From: Mytilinidion resinicola
Lineage: Eukaryota; Ascomycota; Dothideomycetes; Mytilinidiales; Mytilinidiaceae
Reading direction: 5' to 3'
Assembly: GCF_010093595.1 (NCBI RefSeq)
Contig: NW_022985457.1
Span: 1 to 54,612 of the forward strand
DNA: 54,612 nucleotides
Of the stretch, positions 11,045-23,527 are shown one piece after another. Within the stretch, counting starts at the first letter, position 1. Each line of letters begins with the position of its first letter. The notes under the pieces are model-generated. The model was not told the DNA's origin. It saw only the letters and a program-made list of their open reading frames with translations, and did no database searches. The translations under genes and the position numbers were made by a program.

Positions 11045-13405
11045 ATGGCCCTACTAACCCCTTCGGGTAGCATAACTGCTAGACTAACCCTAACTATAAC
11101 CGAGGTAGCAACACGCATGCAAGCGTTGCTTATATAAATACAAACACTAGAAAAAGCTAGCAATACTAAGAATAAAGAGATTACGGCCCTACAGGGAAAT
11201 CTCTAGACTATTTAAGGAAAGCTTACCACTACTAAAATAGTTAGCTATAGAGGCTATAAAATAAATAAACCCGAAGAGTTTACTAGGGAAAGAGGAGCTT
11301 TAAGAGCGTTTATAATACAAATAAGGCTATACCTGCGCATAAACCAAAGCAACCTCGAATTCGAATCGGATAAGGTCTGTATAGCAGCCACCTTCTTAAA
11401 GAAAGAAGCGTTTAACTGGTTCAACCCGATGCTTACGGACTAGCTTAGCAACGCCGACGCAGACGATCGGAAACCAGAAACCAATATTATGTTTAGCAAC
11501 TACGGATACTTCGAGTCAGCACTTTAGATAACCTTCGGAGACACTAATAAAGAACGGACAGCGGAACAGAAAATAGCAGTTCTAAAGCAGAAGGGCTTAA
11601 CCAGCCGCTATACTTTAGAATTTATATAAATCGCGTCTAAGCTATTATAAGGAGATAAGGCTCTATAAGTATAGTACTATAGAGGTCTTAAAGAAGATAT
11701 TAAGGATAAAATTGCATAAGGCAAAAGGCCTCTAACACTCTATAAACTTAAGGAAATAGTAATATAAATTAACAGTCGACAATATAAGCGACAACTAGAA
11801 CAGGCAGATAAAAGAGGACTTTGTTCTTACGCCTAACTAGCTAGACCAAAGCTAAGAGTAACTAATTGCGACTACGGAGATCGTATAGAGATCGATATTA
11901 CAAAATAACGCAATAACTAAAAGGGTAAACCAATTACTAATAAAGAAAGGTAAGAAAAAAGACGTAACAGCGCGTGCCTATTATACAGAGAGCAGGGACA
12001 CTTTGTAAATAAGTGCTCCAGGAACACCTAAACAGCAGTAGTTATAGCAAAACCGAATATAGACCGCCATAATTCTATATTATAGACCGCGTGCTATAAT
12101 AATAACTGCTTTACCTATTAGTTAGATAAGTAGGCAACAGGGTACTATCTAATATAAAGGGCAAAAGGACAGACCATTGCTATAATAAGAAATAAAGAGT
12201 ATAATAGCAACCCTATAGACAACTACTACGCCGATATAGAAGTTAAGAGTATAGAGATTAACTACCTGTTAGAGATAAATAAGGCGTTCCAAATAATTAA
12301 ACCGCGATTAGAACCCTAAACCAACGTACCCGAGCTACTAGATAATAGTAAGGCTAAGTTACTAGACACAGAAGCACAGGTTAATAGAGTTGTAGCCACG
12401 TATAAACAAAGCGCAAGAGAAATTCTTACACGCCTTAATAGAGGACGAGAAGCGCAGGAGGCCGAAAACGCTACAGCGGGCGCAGAGCTAAAAGAACTAG
12501 TAAGTTACTAATTCCTAAGGGCTATAGGAAGAGTTACCGGATAACTTGTTAAAGAAAAAGGAGAAAGAATAGCTACAGCCGCAAAAACAACAACAACAAC
12601 ACCAACCCTTAACACGGAAACCCGCGTAAAGTTGGACTTATTTAAAGGCTTAAGCCGCAATATCTAGATAAAACGGAATAACAAATCACCTATTAAGGAT
12701 AGTAAGGAGTACTATAACAGTAATAAAAATCGCGAACCGGAAGACTAGTCCAGTAATAGAGAAATTAGTATTAGTATAGAGTAAGAACCGCTAAAGCTAT
12801 ATAGAAGGTAAACCGAGATCGAGATCTATAGAGCTTTACACCCTATCGGTGAAATAGGTGTCTATAATAAGGAAGATAAACGGCTAGACAGAAACCACCT
12901 ACTTTATAGATAGATATCTTAGGTATTTTATATTAAAGATAAATGCAATAAGCACATAATATATAAGAAATATTAAGAATAGTACCTATATCGGATAAAA
13001 TATTACATTATTACGCAACTAGTACTGTTTAAGGAAACAGAGCACTATATTATAGGTAAGAAAGACGAACTTATAGAAGTAGCTACTATAGTTGCGGACC
13101 CTTAGTACCTAATAGAATATAGGAAAGGTAAAAACTGGCAAATATACTATTAGGACTCGTGCCTGGTATACTGCGAAACAAAATATACAAACTATTAGCT
13201 ATAAGAACAGCTAAAAAACAAGCAGGCGCTTAAGCAATAGGACGGCCAGAGCAGCTAAGAATAAGGTCCTACGGAGCAGCTAAAGACGAAGGAATATAAA
13301 CCGCGACCATCGCCACTCTAGTAGGAAAAGCCTACATCGCAGAGAAAAAAAGGAACCCGGCGACGCAGCCTAACTCTATTCCTATTTAGAACCACAGACA
13401 CGTAA
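11045..13405 (+). pseudogene. E2 gag polyprotein, RIP-interrupted
   Basis: ATG at 11,045 (MALLTPSGS). The capsid-like part follows (KPEEFTRERGALRAFI, about 11,270; AATFLKKEAFNWF, about 11,390), then a nucleocapsid zinc knuckle at about 11,975-12,020. In the knuckle, CLLYREQGHFVNKC keeps three of the C-H-C ligands but the second Cys is Tyr. A long Ser/Lys/Glu-rich tail follows. The 0-frame stop is TAA at 13,403-13,405, about 50 nt after the A7 run at 13,345. Several TAG/TAA codons interrupt the frame, most explained by C-to-T or G-to-A change at Gln/Trp codons. In life it would form the virus-like particle shell. Confidence 0.8.
13345..13351 (+). promoter_or_regulatory. Candidate -1 ribosomal frameshift site A-AAA-AAA between gag and pol
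   Basis: In the gag frame the bases read A AAA AAA with codon boundaries at 13,346 and 13,349, the phase of a classic X-XXY-YYZ slippery heptamer. A -1 slip moves the ribosome into the frame that carries the protease (RHVILLVKI, DSGAQGNFI), reverse transcriptase, integrase and chromodomain. The gag stop lies downstream at 13,403. E1 keeps an A-run at the matching place (21,010-21,018). Function is inferred from position and phase only. Confidence 0.5.
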
Positions 13406-16400
13406 TTCTATTAGTTAAGATTAGTAGGAACCCGGCGAGAGTACTGCTAGACAGTGGCGCGCAAGGAAATTTTATATTCTATAACTTTGTTAAGAGAAAC
13501 TAGATCCTTTAGTAATAGAAAAACAGACCCTATAGACTATATATAGTAGATAGTATACCTATGCAATACAGTAACGGGCAGGTAACTATAAAAACTCGAC
13601 CAGGCGTTATATAGATTAAAAAACACAGAGAAACTATTAGCATAAATATAACCGACACGGCGAGATATAATATAATTTTAGGCATGCTATAGCTAAGGCA
13701 GTATAACCCCTAAGTTAATTAGAAGTCTAGTAAAGTAAGGATTTAATCGGAAAGCGGACTAAAGAGCACCCTGCGCCAGGATAAGCCTAAGCAAAAACAA
13801 GATATTAATATAGATACCTTAAGAGGTAAAAAGGCCTAAAGAGAAAATAGGGCAGCGAGCTAACAGTAGCCTAGACCCCTAAGCAGCCGGCAGCTAGCTA
13901 AGGTAGCAAAAGCACTAGTTGTGCCAGAAGAATATAATAAATTTAAAGGAATTTTTATAGAAAAGGTTTAGAATATATTACTAAAGCACTAACCTTAGGA
14001 TTACTATATTCCCCTAGTACCAGGCGAACAACCGCAGTTCGGACTAATCTACTTACTAGCCTAGAGCGAGCTGGAAGTGCTGGAAGAATACCTGGAAAAG
14101 AACCTAAAGCAAGGATTTATTAGACTATTAGAATTGCCCGCAGGTTACCCTGTAATATTTGTTCCGAAACTAAATAGCAAGCTACGCCTTTATATAGACT
14201 ACAGACAACTAAATAAGATTATAATTAAAAACCGCTATCTATTACCTTTAATCTCCAAACTTAAAGACTAACTATATAAGGCTAAGTACTTTATAAAAAT
14301 AGACCTACGTAAAGGGTACTATTTAATTAGGATAAAAGAAGGAGAAAAGTAGAAGACGGCTTTTAGAACTTAATACAGACACTTTAAGTATACAGTAATA
14401 CTATTCGGGCTTACTAACGCGCTAGTAATATTCCAGGCAGTAGTTAACTTAGCGTTAAGAGGCTACCTAGATCGGTTTACAGTAGTATACCTCGATAATA
14501 TCCTTGTATACTTAGAAACGCTAAGCGAACATAAAATATATATGCGAAAAGTACTCGAAAGACTTAAAGAATATAACCTTGCAGTAAACCTAGATAAGTG
14601 CAAGTTCTATAGGCAGAGAGTTGGATTCCTAGGATGCGTTATTAGTCTAGGATAGATTAAGATAGAAAAAGGCAAGGTGTCCTCTATCTAAAAATAGCTA
14701 GAACCCGCGAATTTAAAGGAACTACAGTTGTTCCTAGGGTTAGCCAATTACTATAGGCAGTTTATCGAGGGCTACTCGAAAATTGCAGAGCTACTAATAG
14801 AACTTACTAGAAAGGACATTAAGTACAGATAGACCCTAAACGCGTAGAGCGTATTTAATAAACTAAAAGCACGGTTTGCTTTAAAACTAGTATTAGTAAT
14901 CTTTAATCTATAGAAACTAGTTACTATTAAAAGTAATGCGTTGGATAAAGTATTAGGAGCAATACTTAACCAACTAGATAAATAAGGGAAGTTGCATCCT
15001 ATAGCGTTCTACTCACGGAAGCTAAGCCTAGCTAAGCTAAACTATAATATCTATAATAAGGAACTGCTAGCTATAGTAGAAGTATTTAGTTAGTGGAGAG
15101 TTTACCTTAAAAAAGCGGTATATATAATACAGGTATACATAGACTATAAGAATCTAACGTACTTTACTATAACTAAGGAGTTAAATAGAAGATAAGTAAG
15201 ATAGTTAGAAAAACTAGGAACCTTCGATTTTAGGATTATATACCGAAAGAGATCTAAAAACGCTTATATAGATGCACTTAGCAAAAGGCCGGACTATATA
15301 AAAGGAGCTAAGAAAGCCAGGCAATCTATACTCCGGGAAAAAAGCCTAGAAACCCTTAAATTCAACTATATATAAGCAGTAGCTGCTTATAGGTCCGAGG
15401 ATAACAAATAGTATAAATAAATTAAGGCAGCACAGAAGGTAGATTAAGAAAGCCGGGATTTAGCAGGTTACAACTGGTAAAGTCTGCGCCCAGAACTTAT
15501 AAACTAAGAACGCGGAGAAATCCAGGACAGTATTATCACCTTACAGGATAAGATATTTATGCCCAGAACCTTATAAGAAGAGCTTGTTAAGGAATTCTAT
15601 AATACACCAGTGCATAGGCACTAGGAAGTGGAAAAAACACGGGAAAGAATTGCAAGGACATTCTATTTCCCCGGACTCCGGAAACTAACAGAGAAAATCG
15701 TATACGGATGCAAATGCGCAAAGAACAAGTCGGCATAACACGCACTGTATAGGCTAATAAAGAGCCCCTCTATACTAGAAAAGGCATAGAAATCTATTAT
15801 ATAGGACTTTGTAGTTAAACTACTACAGTCTATTAAACCTATAATAGGTATAAAGTATAACGCAATATTAGTAGTTACGGACAGACTAACTAAATATATA
15901 TACTTTATCCCCTACTAAAAAGCATCGACGGCAGAAGATCTAGCCTACGCTTTCTTAAAGTACGTTGTTAGCAACCACGGGCTACCCCAGGAGATAATTT
16001 CAGACCGAGACAAGCTCTTTATATCGAAATTCTAGCAGACCCTTACCGCACAACTAGGGACAAAGCATAAGCTTTCCACGGCGTTTCACCCTTAAACAGA
16101 CGGGCAAACGGAAAGGCTTAATTAGACTTTAGAATAGTACCTACAATACTATATTAATTATAGGCAGGATAATTAGGTATTACTACTACCTATAGCCTAA
16201 TTCGCCTATAATAGTGCATCCACGGAATTAATAAAGGTATTGCCCTTTTTTGCAAACTATAGTTTTAATCTAAAGGTATATTAAGAACCCCAACTTAATA
16301 GTATAAGGGCCTAGAGGGCACTACTATTAGTTGAAAATATTAAAGAGCTATAAAGGCAGCTCTTAATAGATATCTAATTCCTAACGCTAAGGTTAGCAAG

Positions 16401-17052
16401 ATATTATAACCAACACCGGAGTATTGCACTAACCTTTAAGAGGGGAGATAGAGTCTACCTACTCCGCAAAAATATTAAAATAAAACAACTAAGCATAAAG
16501 TTAGACTATATTAAGATTAGACTATTTGAAATACAGGACATTATTAGCCTAGTAAACTACAAGCTTAGGCTACCCTACAGGATGAAAATACACCCGGTCT
16601 TCCACGTATTACTACTAGAACCCGCACCACCGAACGCCAAGCTAGAAAATAATATAGAGGTCGACAATAATAATAAATATAAGGTCGAGCAAATCCTAGA
16701 TTCCCGGCAGAACAGTTAGCGAAAAGAGTACCTAATTAAGTAGAAAGGATATAGCACCTCTAAGAACATATAGGAACCGGTTAAAAGTTTAGCAAACTAT
16801 TAGGAACTCCTGCAGCAGTTTTACTGCCAGAATCCGGAACAGCCCAGAATAATAGTAACATCGCGCTATCTAACCAGGAAGGATTAAAGGAACCCGGAGA
16901 AGGAATACCACTGCCATATAATTAGAATGCATAGCAATAGAACAGACGGCTGGCAGTGCCCAGCACACCCAGGAAGAAAAGAGAATACCCGGCAGCCCCC
17001 GAGGCAGAAGGCAAGCCTTCCTGCTCGGCATACTCTTATTCTCTCTGCTTAA
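13351..17052 (+). pseudogene. E2 pol polyprotein: PR-RT-RNase H-INT-chromodomain, RIP-interrupted
   Basis: All domains lie in one frame. Protease: DSGAQGNFI at about 13,447. Reverse transcriptase: LRLYIDYRQLNK near 14,190, FGLTNAL near 14,405, catalytic loop YLDNILVYL near 14,490. RNase H: IKSNALDKVLGAIL near 14,930 and [12 protein letters not shown] near 15,045. Integrase: zinc region ending GCKCAKNK near 15,710, catalytic D in VVTDRLTKY (about 15,875) and IISDRDKLF (about 16,000), then TDGQTERLN (about 16,100). Chromodomain: KVEQILDSR to EYLIK*KGYS and *EPVKSLANY (about 16,681-16,805). The stop is TAA at 17,050. TAG/TAA replace mainly Trp and Gln, so no functional polyprotein can be made. 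The stretch 14,077-14,271 is the longest uninterrupted piece. Confidence 0.87.
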
Positions 17053-17405
17053 CCTCTTCCTAATCCTCCTTTTCTATCTCTTCCAGGGTGGAGAAACCCC
17101 TGCAAAGCATATTAGAGCAACGCTGCTCCAGGAGCTTGCGCTGCTTGCGCAACCGACAATATTTAGTATAGGCAGCCTCCTCCTTTTACTCCAATTAAGC
17201 CACGGTGGCATCTAGCTTATAAACTATAGAACGTTAGCAGAGAACAGGAACATGCGGCAATGGACTGCACTAATATACGAGCGGCTTTATTAATGCTAAA
17301 GATATTACACACCCTACTAACCTTTACGTATTCTCCGCACTAAGTATTGCCCTCCAACACCTTACAGACCAGGCCTTTTTCACGATAGCAAGAACAAGAA
17401 GGCAT
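16922..17405 (-). pseudogene. Antisense Cys-rich/coiled-coil reading frame in the E2 3' region
   Basis: On the strand opposite pol, an ATG at 17,405 opens MPSCSCYREKGLVCKVLEGN, then CGEYVKVSRVCN, a Cys-rich pattern suggestive of a small zinc-binding module. After a one-base frame change (near 17,215) comes a charged helix, CRLRKQRKLLEQRCSNML then GFSTLEEIEKED, ending at a TAA whose last base is 16,922. It overlaps the pol 3' end tail-to-tail by about 130 nt. The same helix region is recognisable in E0 (about 1,010-1,180, minus) and E1 (about 28,980-29,170, minus). C-x2-C plus RLRKQ-type coil proteins of unknown function are common in filamentous fungi; this match is from memory. Inactivated here by stops and a frameshift. 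Confidence 0.55.
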
Positions 17406-17588
17406 TTTAATTCCGAACCTTGCGGAGCGATTAAATAGAAGGGTACGTTGCAAGGACTTGCTGGACTTCAGAACTTTAGGTATTATAAAGGAAGAAACAG
17501 GACAGTATAATAGCGGCCCAGCAGATAGGGCATCGCCAGCTATTTATCCAAGACCCCACCACAGAATTACTTTCGGGCCGAAAGCCTT

Positions 17589-17603
17589 AAAAGGGGGAGC
17601 GAG
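17589..17603 (+). other. Polypurine tract of E2
   Basis: AAAAGGGGGAGCGAG directly abuts the 3' LTR start TGTTACAACC at 17,604, as expected for the plus-strand primer of an LTR retrotransposon. The same tract, RIP-altered, precedes the LTRs at 1660 and 29,584. Confidence 0.8.
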
Positions 17604-18134
17604 TGTTACAACCCGTAATATAAACCACCTAAGCGCAGAGGCACTTGCAGAAATAAGAAAGCAGATAAGACTAATTATAGAGAACTAGGTTACAGGACTA
17701 AAAGGGTTACGTAAGGGATATATAGGGATCCTGGATTCCCCTACGGACTGCTAGTGGATAGGAACAATCTAAGAATAGAAATCACGGGATGGATTAGCAT
17801 AATTTAGGGATAGATTAGGGTAATCTAAGGACTATTCGAGGATTAGGGTAATCCAGGGACTATTTAAGGATTAGGGTGATCTAAGGACGGATTAGACTAA
17901 GCCACAGATTTCTTAGGACGGAGCTTTCGTATATAGAGACGCTCCTTTGCATAGATAGGAACCTTGTGTTTAACTTAAGACTTTAATACTACCTATTGGA
18001 AGTAACCACCCCGTTTTAGACCTTAATTAATTATTGCCTTACCTTTTAAAGACTATTGCACCCCGACGACGACTTGCCTATACCCTGCCTTAGTGTGTGA
18101 CACTTAGAAGGTATAGAAGAGACGACCCGTTACA
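17604..18134 (+). mobile_element. 3' LTR of chromovirus E2
   Basis: 531 bp with intact ends TGTTACAACC...ACCCGTTACA, followed by the CCTAA duplication. Three GATTAGGGTAATC-type palindromes start at 17,813, 17,841 and 17,869, again 28 bp apart. It keeps more CA/TG than the 5' LTR at several places, so the two LTRs have been mutated unequally. Confidence 0.92.
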
Positions 18135-18817
18135 CCTAATCGGAACCCTAAACTAATATACCCGAGCTATAACCTAATAGCAAAACTAAGTTACTAGATA
18201 TAGAAGTATAGGTTAATAAAGTTGTAGCTATATATAAATAAAGCGTAAGAGAAATTCTTACACGCCTTAGCAAAGAACGAGAAGCGTAAATAGCTAAAAA
18301 CGCCACAGCGGGCGCAGAGCTAAGAGCACTAGCTAGTTACTAATTCCTAAGAGCTATAGGAAGAGTTACAGGACAACTTACTAGAAAAAAAGAAGTAAAA
18401 ATAGCCGCAGCTATAGGAATATTAACAAGAGCAACTATTAATATAGAAACCTGCGCAAAATTAGATATATTAAAAGGCTTAGGCTGTAATATCTAGTAAA
18501 AACTGGATAATAAATCACCTATTAAGAATAGTAAGAAGTACTATAATAGTAATAAAGATTATAAACTAGAAAAATAGTCTAGTAATAGAGAATTTAGTAT
18601 TAGACTAAAATAAGAACCGCTAGAGCTATATAGAAGATAAACTAAAATTAAGATTTATAGAGTATTGCACCCTATTAGTAAAATAGGTATCTATAATAAG
18701 AAAAATAAATAGCTAGATAGAAACCACCTACTTTATAGACAGATATTTTAGGTATTATATATAGAAGATAAATATAATAAGCACGTAATATATAAGAAAT
18801 ATTAAGAATAGTACCTA
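18135..18817 (+). pseudogene. E1 gag, continuation after E2
   Basis: Starts with the second copy of CCTAA and continues the E1 gag: the sequence aligns with E2 positions 12,300-12,985 (for example TNIPEL..NSKTKLLDIE). It ends at the TA (18,816-18,817) into which the Fot-like element inserted. RIP-degraded. Confidence 0.75.
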
Positions 18818-20653
18818 ACGTATTCTATAAGCAAGCCGTCTACCTAAGTAAGCTATCTACTTTATTATAAAAACCGGCCTTAAACGTTAATTACTCTATA
18901 ACGCTAATAGATATTAACTATATATAACTTATAGCCTAATCTGCAGCAACCTCTATATTATTTTTGCACGTATAAATATTATACCTTAGCTCGCCGCAGC
19001 GTCTATAGCGCCGCGCGCTCCTGCTAGAATCTGCCCTACCTTACTACCTTTTACTTTAGGCGTTTTTATTAAGCCTTTAAGCAGCTATTTAAAAGCCTAC
19101 TTTTATTATTAAAGTTTTTTCTCTTTAGATCCGCTTTTTTTTGCGCGCCTTATACTTTATAGCGGCTTTATTTGCTTTTTAAAGGCTGGCAACTATATTA
19201 CGCAGTAGTATAGCTTAATATATTATCGTTGCAGCACCTTTAGAAAGGCTGCTAAGCGTATTAAAAATTGCTATAGGCGAGCTATTTTAATACCTTTAAA
19301 TATAATTATAAATTAAAGCTAATTAAGAGCCTAGCTTATAAGTATTGCTTAGTATTTTTAATTCCTATTAAGCCTTTACTATAGCAGAAGGCGACAGTAT
19401 ATAAAGCTAAATATTAAGCTTTAAAAGTACTACCTCTAGATTAAGCAGTATAAGGCCTGCGCCTTAAAAGCCTATATAAATATTACTTTTTATAATTAAG
19501 TTATAGAAGGCTGCTTTAAATACTAGTAAAAACTCTAGCTTTATAACGTAGTTAATATAGTAGCGTATTAAGTCCTTAATTTAGCGCCTATATACCTTTT
19601 TTAACGGCACAAAGCAGCTAATATTAAGTAGCTACAGCAGGTGTAATAAATACGCTGGCATATAGAGAGTAATAATATTATTCTTTTTATAAATCTTTTT
19701 AAATTTAAGCAAGCGGTGGCTTTTATAGCTATTAATAATTAGCAGCTAATATATACCTATAGTGCGATCCTTTATATACTTATTAAAATACTGCAGCTAG
19801 GTAATACTAAGCTTATTCGTTATCTAGCTATTATTACTTACTGCTATAACCTAGTCTAGTAGTATATTATTACCCTTATACTATATAGAAAGGTAGTACT
19901 TACCTAAAAAGATAATAAATAGCGGGATAGCCTATTTATAGGCATTAACTCCTTAGATTATTATTATCTATTTACGATTGCCTGGCTATATTAATTTTAG
20001 ATAATTGTACTGCTTAGAGCCTATTATAACTATACTAGTTAAAATAACGCCTATTTAGAAGCCAGCTTTATTAAAGTTATATATATTTTTATCTAGAATA
20101 TTATACTTTACTTTTATATTATATATAAGCTTAAACTAATCGCTAATTACCTTTAGATTCTTATATAAAGCTTTCTAATAATTATACTTTTAATTAAATT
20201 ATGTTTTAAGCTTAGGTGTTTGCTTAATAAAGTTCTCTGGCTAGTTCTTGCCAACGTGGCCGCGCGCTTAGCGAGCAATTTATTAGCTATCTCTTATATA
20301 GTATACAGGTTGGGCGGAAATTCTTGCGAATCTAGGTCGAGTATATATTAAACAACAACTAATTCCTCTAGCTTAGAAAGCTTCTTCGAATTAGGCTTAG
20401 AATCGCGTCGTGGGGTTATTCCAGCGCGTTAATCTCGAAGTGTGCTTCTAGGTACGTTATATATTATAATAGCGCGCCGTTCGCTTTTAAATTGCTGCTA
20501 ATTAATTGCTGCAATAGCTATGCATATTCGACCTTTATTTTGTATTAATTGCACGTTATATTATCGACGTATAGTAGTTAAAAGTTAACGCGTCGCGTTT
20601 TTATAATAAAGTAGACGGCTTGCTTAGGTAGACAGCTTGCTTATAGAATATAT
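18818..20653 (-). mobile_element. Fot1/pogo-type DNA transposon, RIP-degraded (copy 1)
   Basis: A TA duplication (18,816-18,817 and 20,654-20,655) flanks a 1,836-bp element with ~46-bp inverted ends; ACGTATTCTATAAGCAAG pairs with ATATATTCTATAAGCAAG. Each end has an internal repeat of the type AAGCAAGC..TCTACCT. The transposase lies on the minus strand. Near 20,240-20,420 the Tc5-type helix-turn-helix can be read (LVV*YILDLDSQEFPPNL, then EIANKLLAKR). The DDE part further left is riddled with stops. The E1 sequence on both sides joins cleanly when the element is removed. From 19,138 on, this element is repeated after the N gap. Confidence 0.85.
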
Positions 20654-23517
20654 TATATTAGATAAAATATTATATTATTATATAACTAGTACTGTTTAAG
20701 GAAATAGAGCACTATATTATAGGTAAGAAAAACAAATTTATAGAAGTAGCTACTATAGTTCTAGACCCTTAGTATTTAATAGAATATAGGAAAAATAAGA
20801 ACTAGTAAATATATTACTAGGACTTATATCTAGTATATTATAAAATAAAATATACGAACTATAGGCTATAAAAATAGCTAAAAAATAAGCAGGCGCTTAA
20901 GTAATAGAACGGCTAGAGCAGCTAAGAATAAGGTTCTATAGAGCAGCCACGGATAAAGAAATATAAACTGCAACTATTACTACTTTAGTAGGAAAAGCCT
21001 ATATTATAGAAAAAAAAAGAAACCTAGTAATATAGCCTAACTTTATTCCTATTTAGAACTATAGATATATAATTCTATTAGTTAAAATTAGTAGGAACCT
21101 AGTAAAAGCACTGCTAGATAGTAGCACGCAGGGAAATTTTATATTCTATAACTTTATTAGGAGAAACTAGATCCCCTAGTAATAGAAAAATAGACTTTAT
21201 AAACTATATATAGTAGATAGCACACCTGTATAATATAGTAATAGGTAGGTAACTACGGAAACTTAACTAGGTGTTATATAGATTATAGAATATAGAGAAA
21301 CTATTAGTATAGATATAATAAACATAGTAAGATATAATATAATTTTAGGTATACTATAGCTAAAAAAGTATAACCTTTAAATTAATTAGAAATCTAGTAA
21401 AGTAAGGATCTAAATAGAAAGCAGACTAAAAAGCACCCTGCGCTAGAACTAGCCTAAGTAAAAACAAAATATTAATATAGATACCTTATAAGGTAAAAAC
21501 GCCTAAAAAGAAAAAAAGGCAGTAAGCTAATAGTAGCCTAAACCTCTAAATAGCCGGCAGGTAGCTAAAGTAATAAAAGTACTAAACGTGCTAGAAAAAT
21601 ACAATAAATTTAAAGAAATCTTTATAGAAATGGTTTAGAATATACTACTAAAGCACTAATTTTAGGATTACTATATTCCCCTAGTACTAGGCGAATAACC
21701 GCAGTTTAGACTAATCTACTTACTAGCCTAGAGCGAACTAAAAGTACTAGAAGAATACTTAGAAAAGAACCTAAAGTAAGGATTTATTAGACTATTAGAA
21801 TTACCTGCAGGTTACCCTATAATATTTATTCTAAAACTAAATAGTAAGCTACGCCTTTATATAGACTATAGATAACTAAATAAGATTATAATTAAAAACT
21901 GCTATCTATTACCTTTAATCTCTAAACTTAAAAACTAACTTAAAAACTAACTATATAAGGCTAAGTACTTTACAAAAATAAACCTACGCGAAGGGTACTA
22001 CTTAATTAGGATAAGAGAAGGAAAAGAGTAGAAAACAGCTTTTAGAACTTAATATAGACACTATAAGTATATAGTAATACTATTTAGGCTTACTAACGCG
22101 CTAGCAATATTCTAGGCGGTAGTTAACTTAGCGCTAAGGGGCTACCTAAATCGGTTTATAGTAGTATACTTTAATAATATCCTTATATACTTAGAAACGC
22201 TAAGCAAATATAAAATATATATATAAAAAGTACTTAAAAAACTTAAAAAATACAACCTTATAGTAAACCCGGACAAGTGCAAGTTCTATAGGTAGAAAGT
22301 CGGATTCCTAAAATACGTTATTAGTCCAGGACAGATTAAAATAGAAGAAGGTAAGGTGTCCTCTATTTAAAAATAGCTAGAGCCTATAAATTTAAAGGAA
22401 CTATAGTTATTCCTAGGGTTAGCTAATTACTATAGGCAGTTTATTAAGGGTTACTTAAAAATTACAGAGCTATTTATAGAACTTACTAAAAAGGATATAA
22501 AGTATAGATAGATCTTAAAAGCGCAGAGCGCATTTAATAAGTTAAAGGCACGATTTGCCTTAAAACTAGTATTAGCAATTTTTAATCTATAGAAACTAGT
22601 TACTATTAAAAGTAATATATTAGACAAAGTATTAAGAGCAATACTTAACTAACTAGATAAATAAGGGAAGTTATATTCTATAGCGTTCTACTTATAAAAG
22701 CTAAGCCTAGCTAAGCTAAACTATAATATCTATAATAAGGAACTGCTAGCTATAGTAAAAGCATTTAGTTAATAAAAAGTTTATTTTAAAAAAGCAGTAT
22801 ATATAATACAGGTATATATAGACTATAAAAATCTAATATACTTTACTATAACTAAGGATTTAAACAGAAGATAAGTAAAATAGTTAGAAAAACGAGAAAC
22901 CTTTAATTTTAGGATTATATACTAAAAGGAATCTAAAAACGCTTATATAAACGCATTTAGCTAAAGGCCGGACTATATAAAAGGAGCCGAAAAAGCCAGG
23001 CAATCTACACTTAGGAAGAGAAGTTTAGGAACCCTTAAATTTAACCACGCGTAAGCAGCAGCTGTTTATTAGTCCGAGGACAACAAGTGGTATAGATAAA
23101 TTAAGGTAGTATAGAAATTAGATTAAGAAAGCCGAGATTTAGCAGGTTATAACTAGCAAAGTTTGCGCCTAGAACCTATAAACTAAGAATATAAAGAAAT
23201 CTAGGATAGTATTATTACCTTATAGAATAAAATATTTATACCTAAGGCCTTATAAAAAGAGCTTATTAAGGAATTCTATAGTATACCGGCGTATAGGCAC
23301 TAGGAAGTGGAAAAAACACAGGAAAGAATTATAAGAATATTTTACTTCCCTAAACTCCGGAAGCTAACGGAGAAAATTGTATATAAATATAAATATATAA
23401 AAAATAAGTTAGTATAATACGCACTATATAAACTAATAAAGAGTTCCTCTACACCGGAAAAAGTATAAAAATCTATTATATAGAACTTTATAGTTAAGCT
23501 ACTATAGTCTATTAAAC
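20654..23517 (+). pseudogene. E1 pol: PR to integrase start, RIP-degraded, ends at the N gap
   Basis: Resumes E1 after the Fot-like element and parallels E2 from about 12,985: gag end, A-run at 21,010, protease DSSTQGNFIF near 21,118, RT (LRLYIDY*QLNKI near 21,850; YFNNILIYL near 22,170, catalytic D now N), RNase H and the integrase zinc region. A small tandem duplication (TTAAAAACTAAC twice, about 21,937-21,960) is not in E2. The sequence runs into ten Ns at 23,518. Confidence 0.78.
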
Positions 23518-23527
23518 NNNNNNNNNN
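23518..23527. other. Assembly gap, ten Ns
   Basis: Ten consecutive N. The 4,380 bp before it are repeated after it, so the gap probably joins two contigs that actually overlap. Confidence 0.99.

Larger units (their letters stand above)
10465..18134 (+). mobile_element. Chromovirus E2, complete Gypsy element (LTR-gag-pol-antisense ORF-LTR)
   Basis: A complete element of about 7.67 kb with two 531-bp LTRs and the target duplication CCTAA at 10,460-10,464 and 18,135-18,139, inside the gag of E1. Gag (frame from 11,045) ends at 13,405, and pol runs in the -1 frame to TAA at 17,050-17,052. An antisense reading frame covers about 16,922-17,405, and the polypurine tract (17,589-17,603) precedes the 3' LTR. 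It is RIP-mutated but clearly less than E1, keeping many CA/TG and a start codon, so it is the younger insertion. The C-terminal chromodomain places it among chromoviruses, which known members use to target chromatin. Confidence 0.92.
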
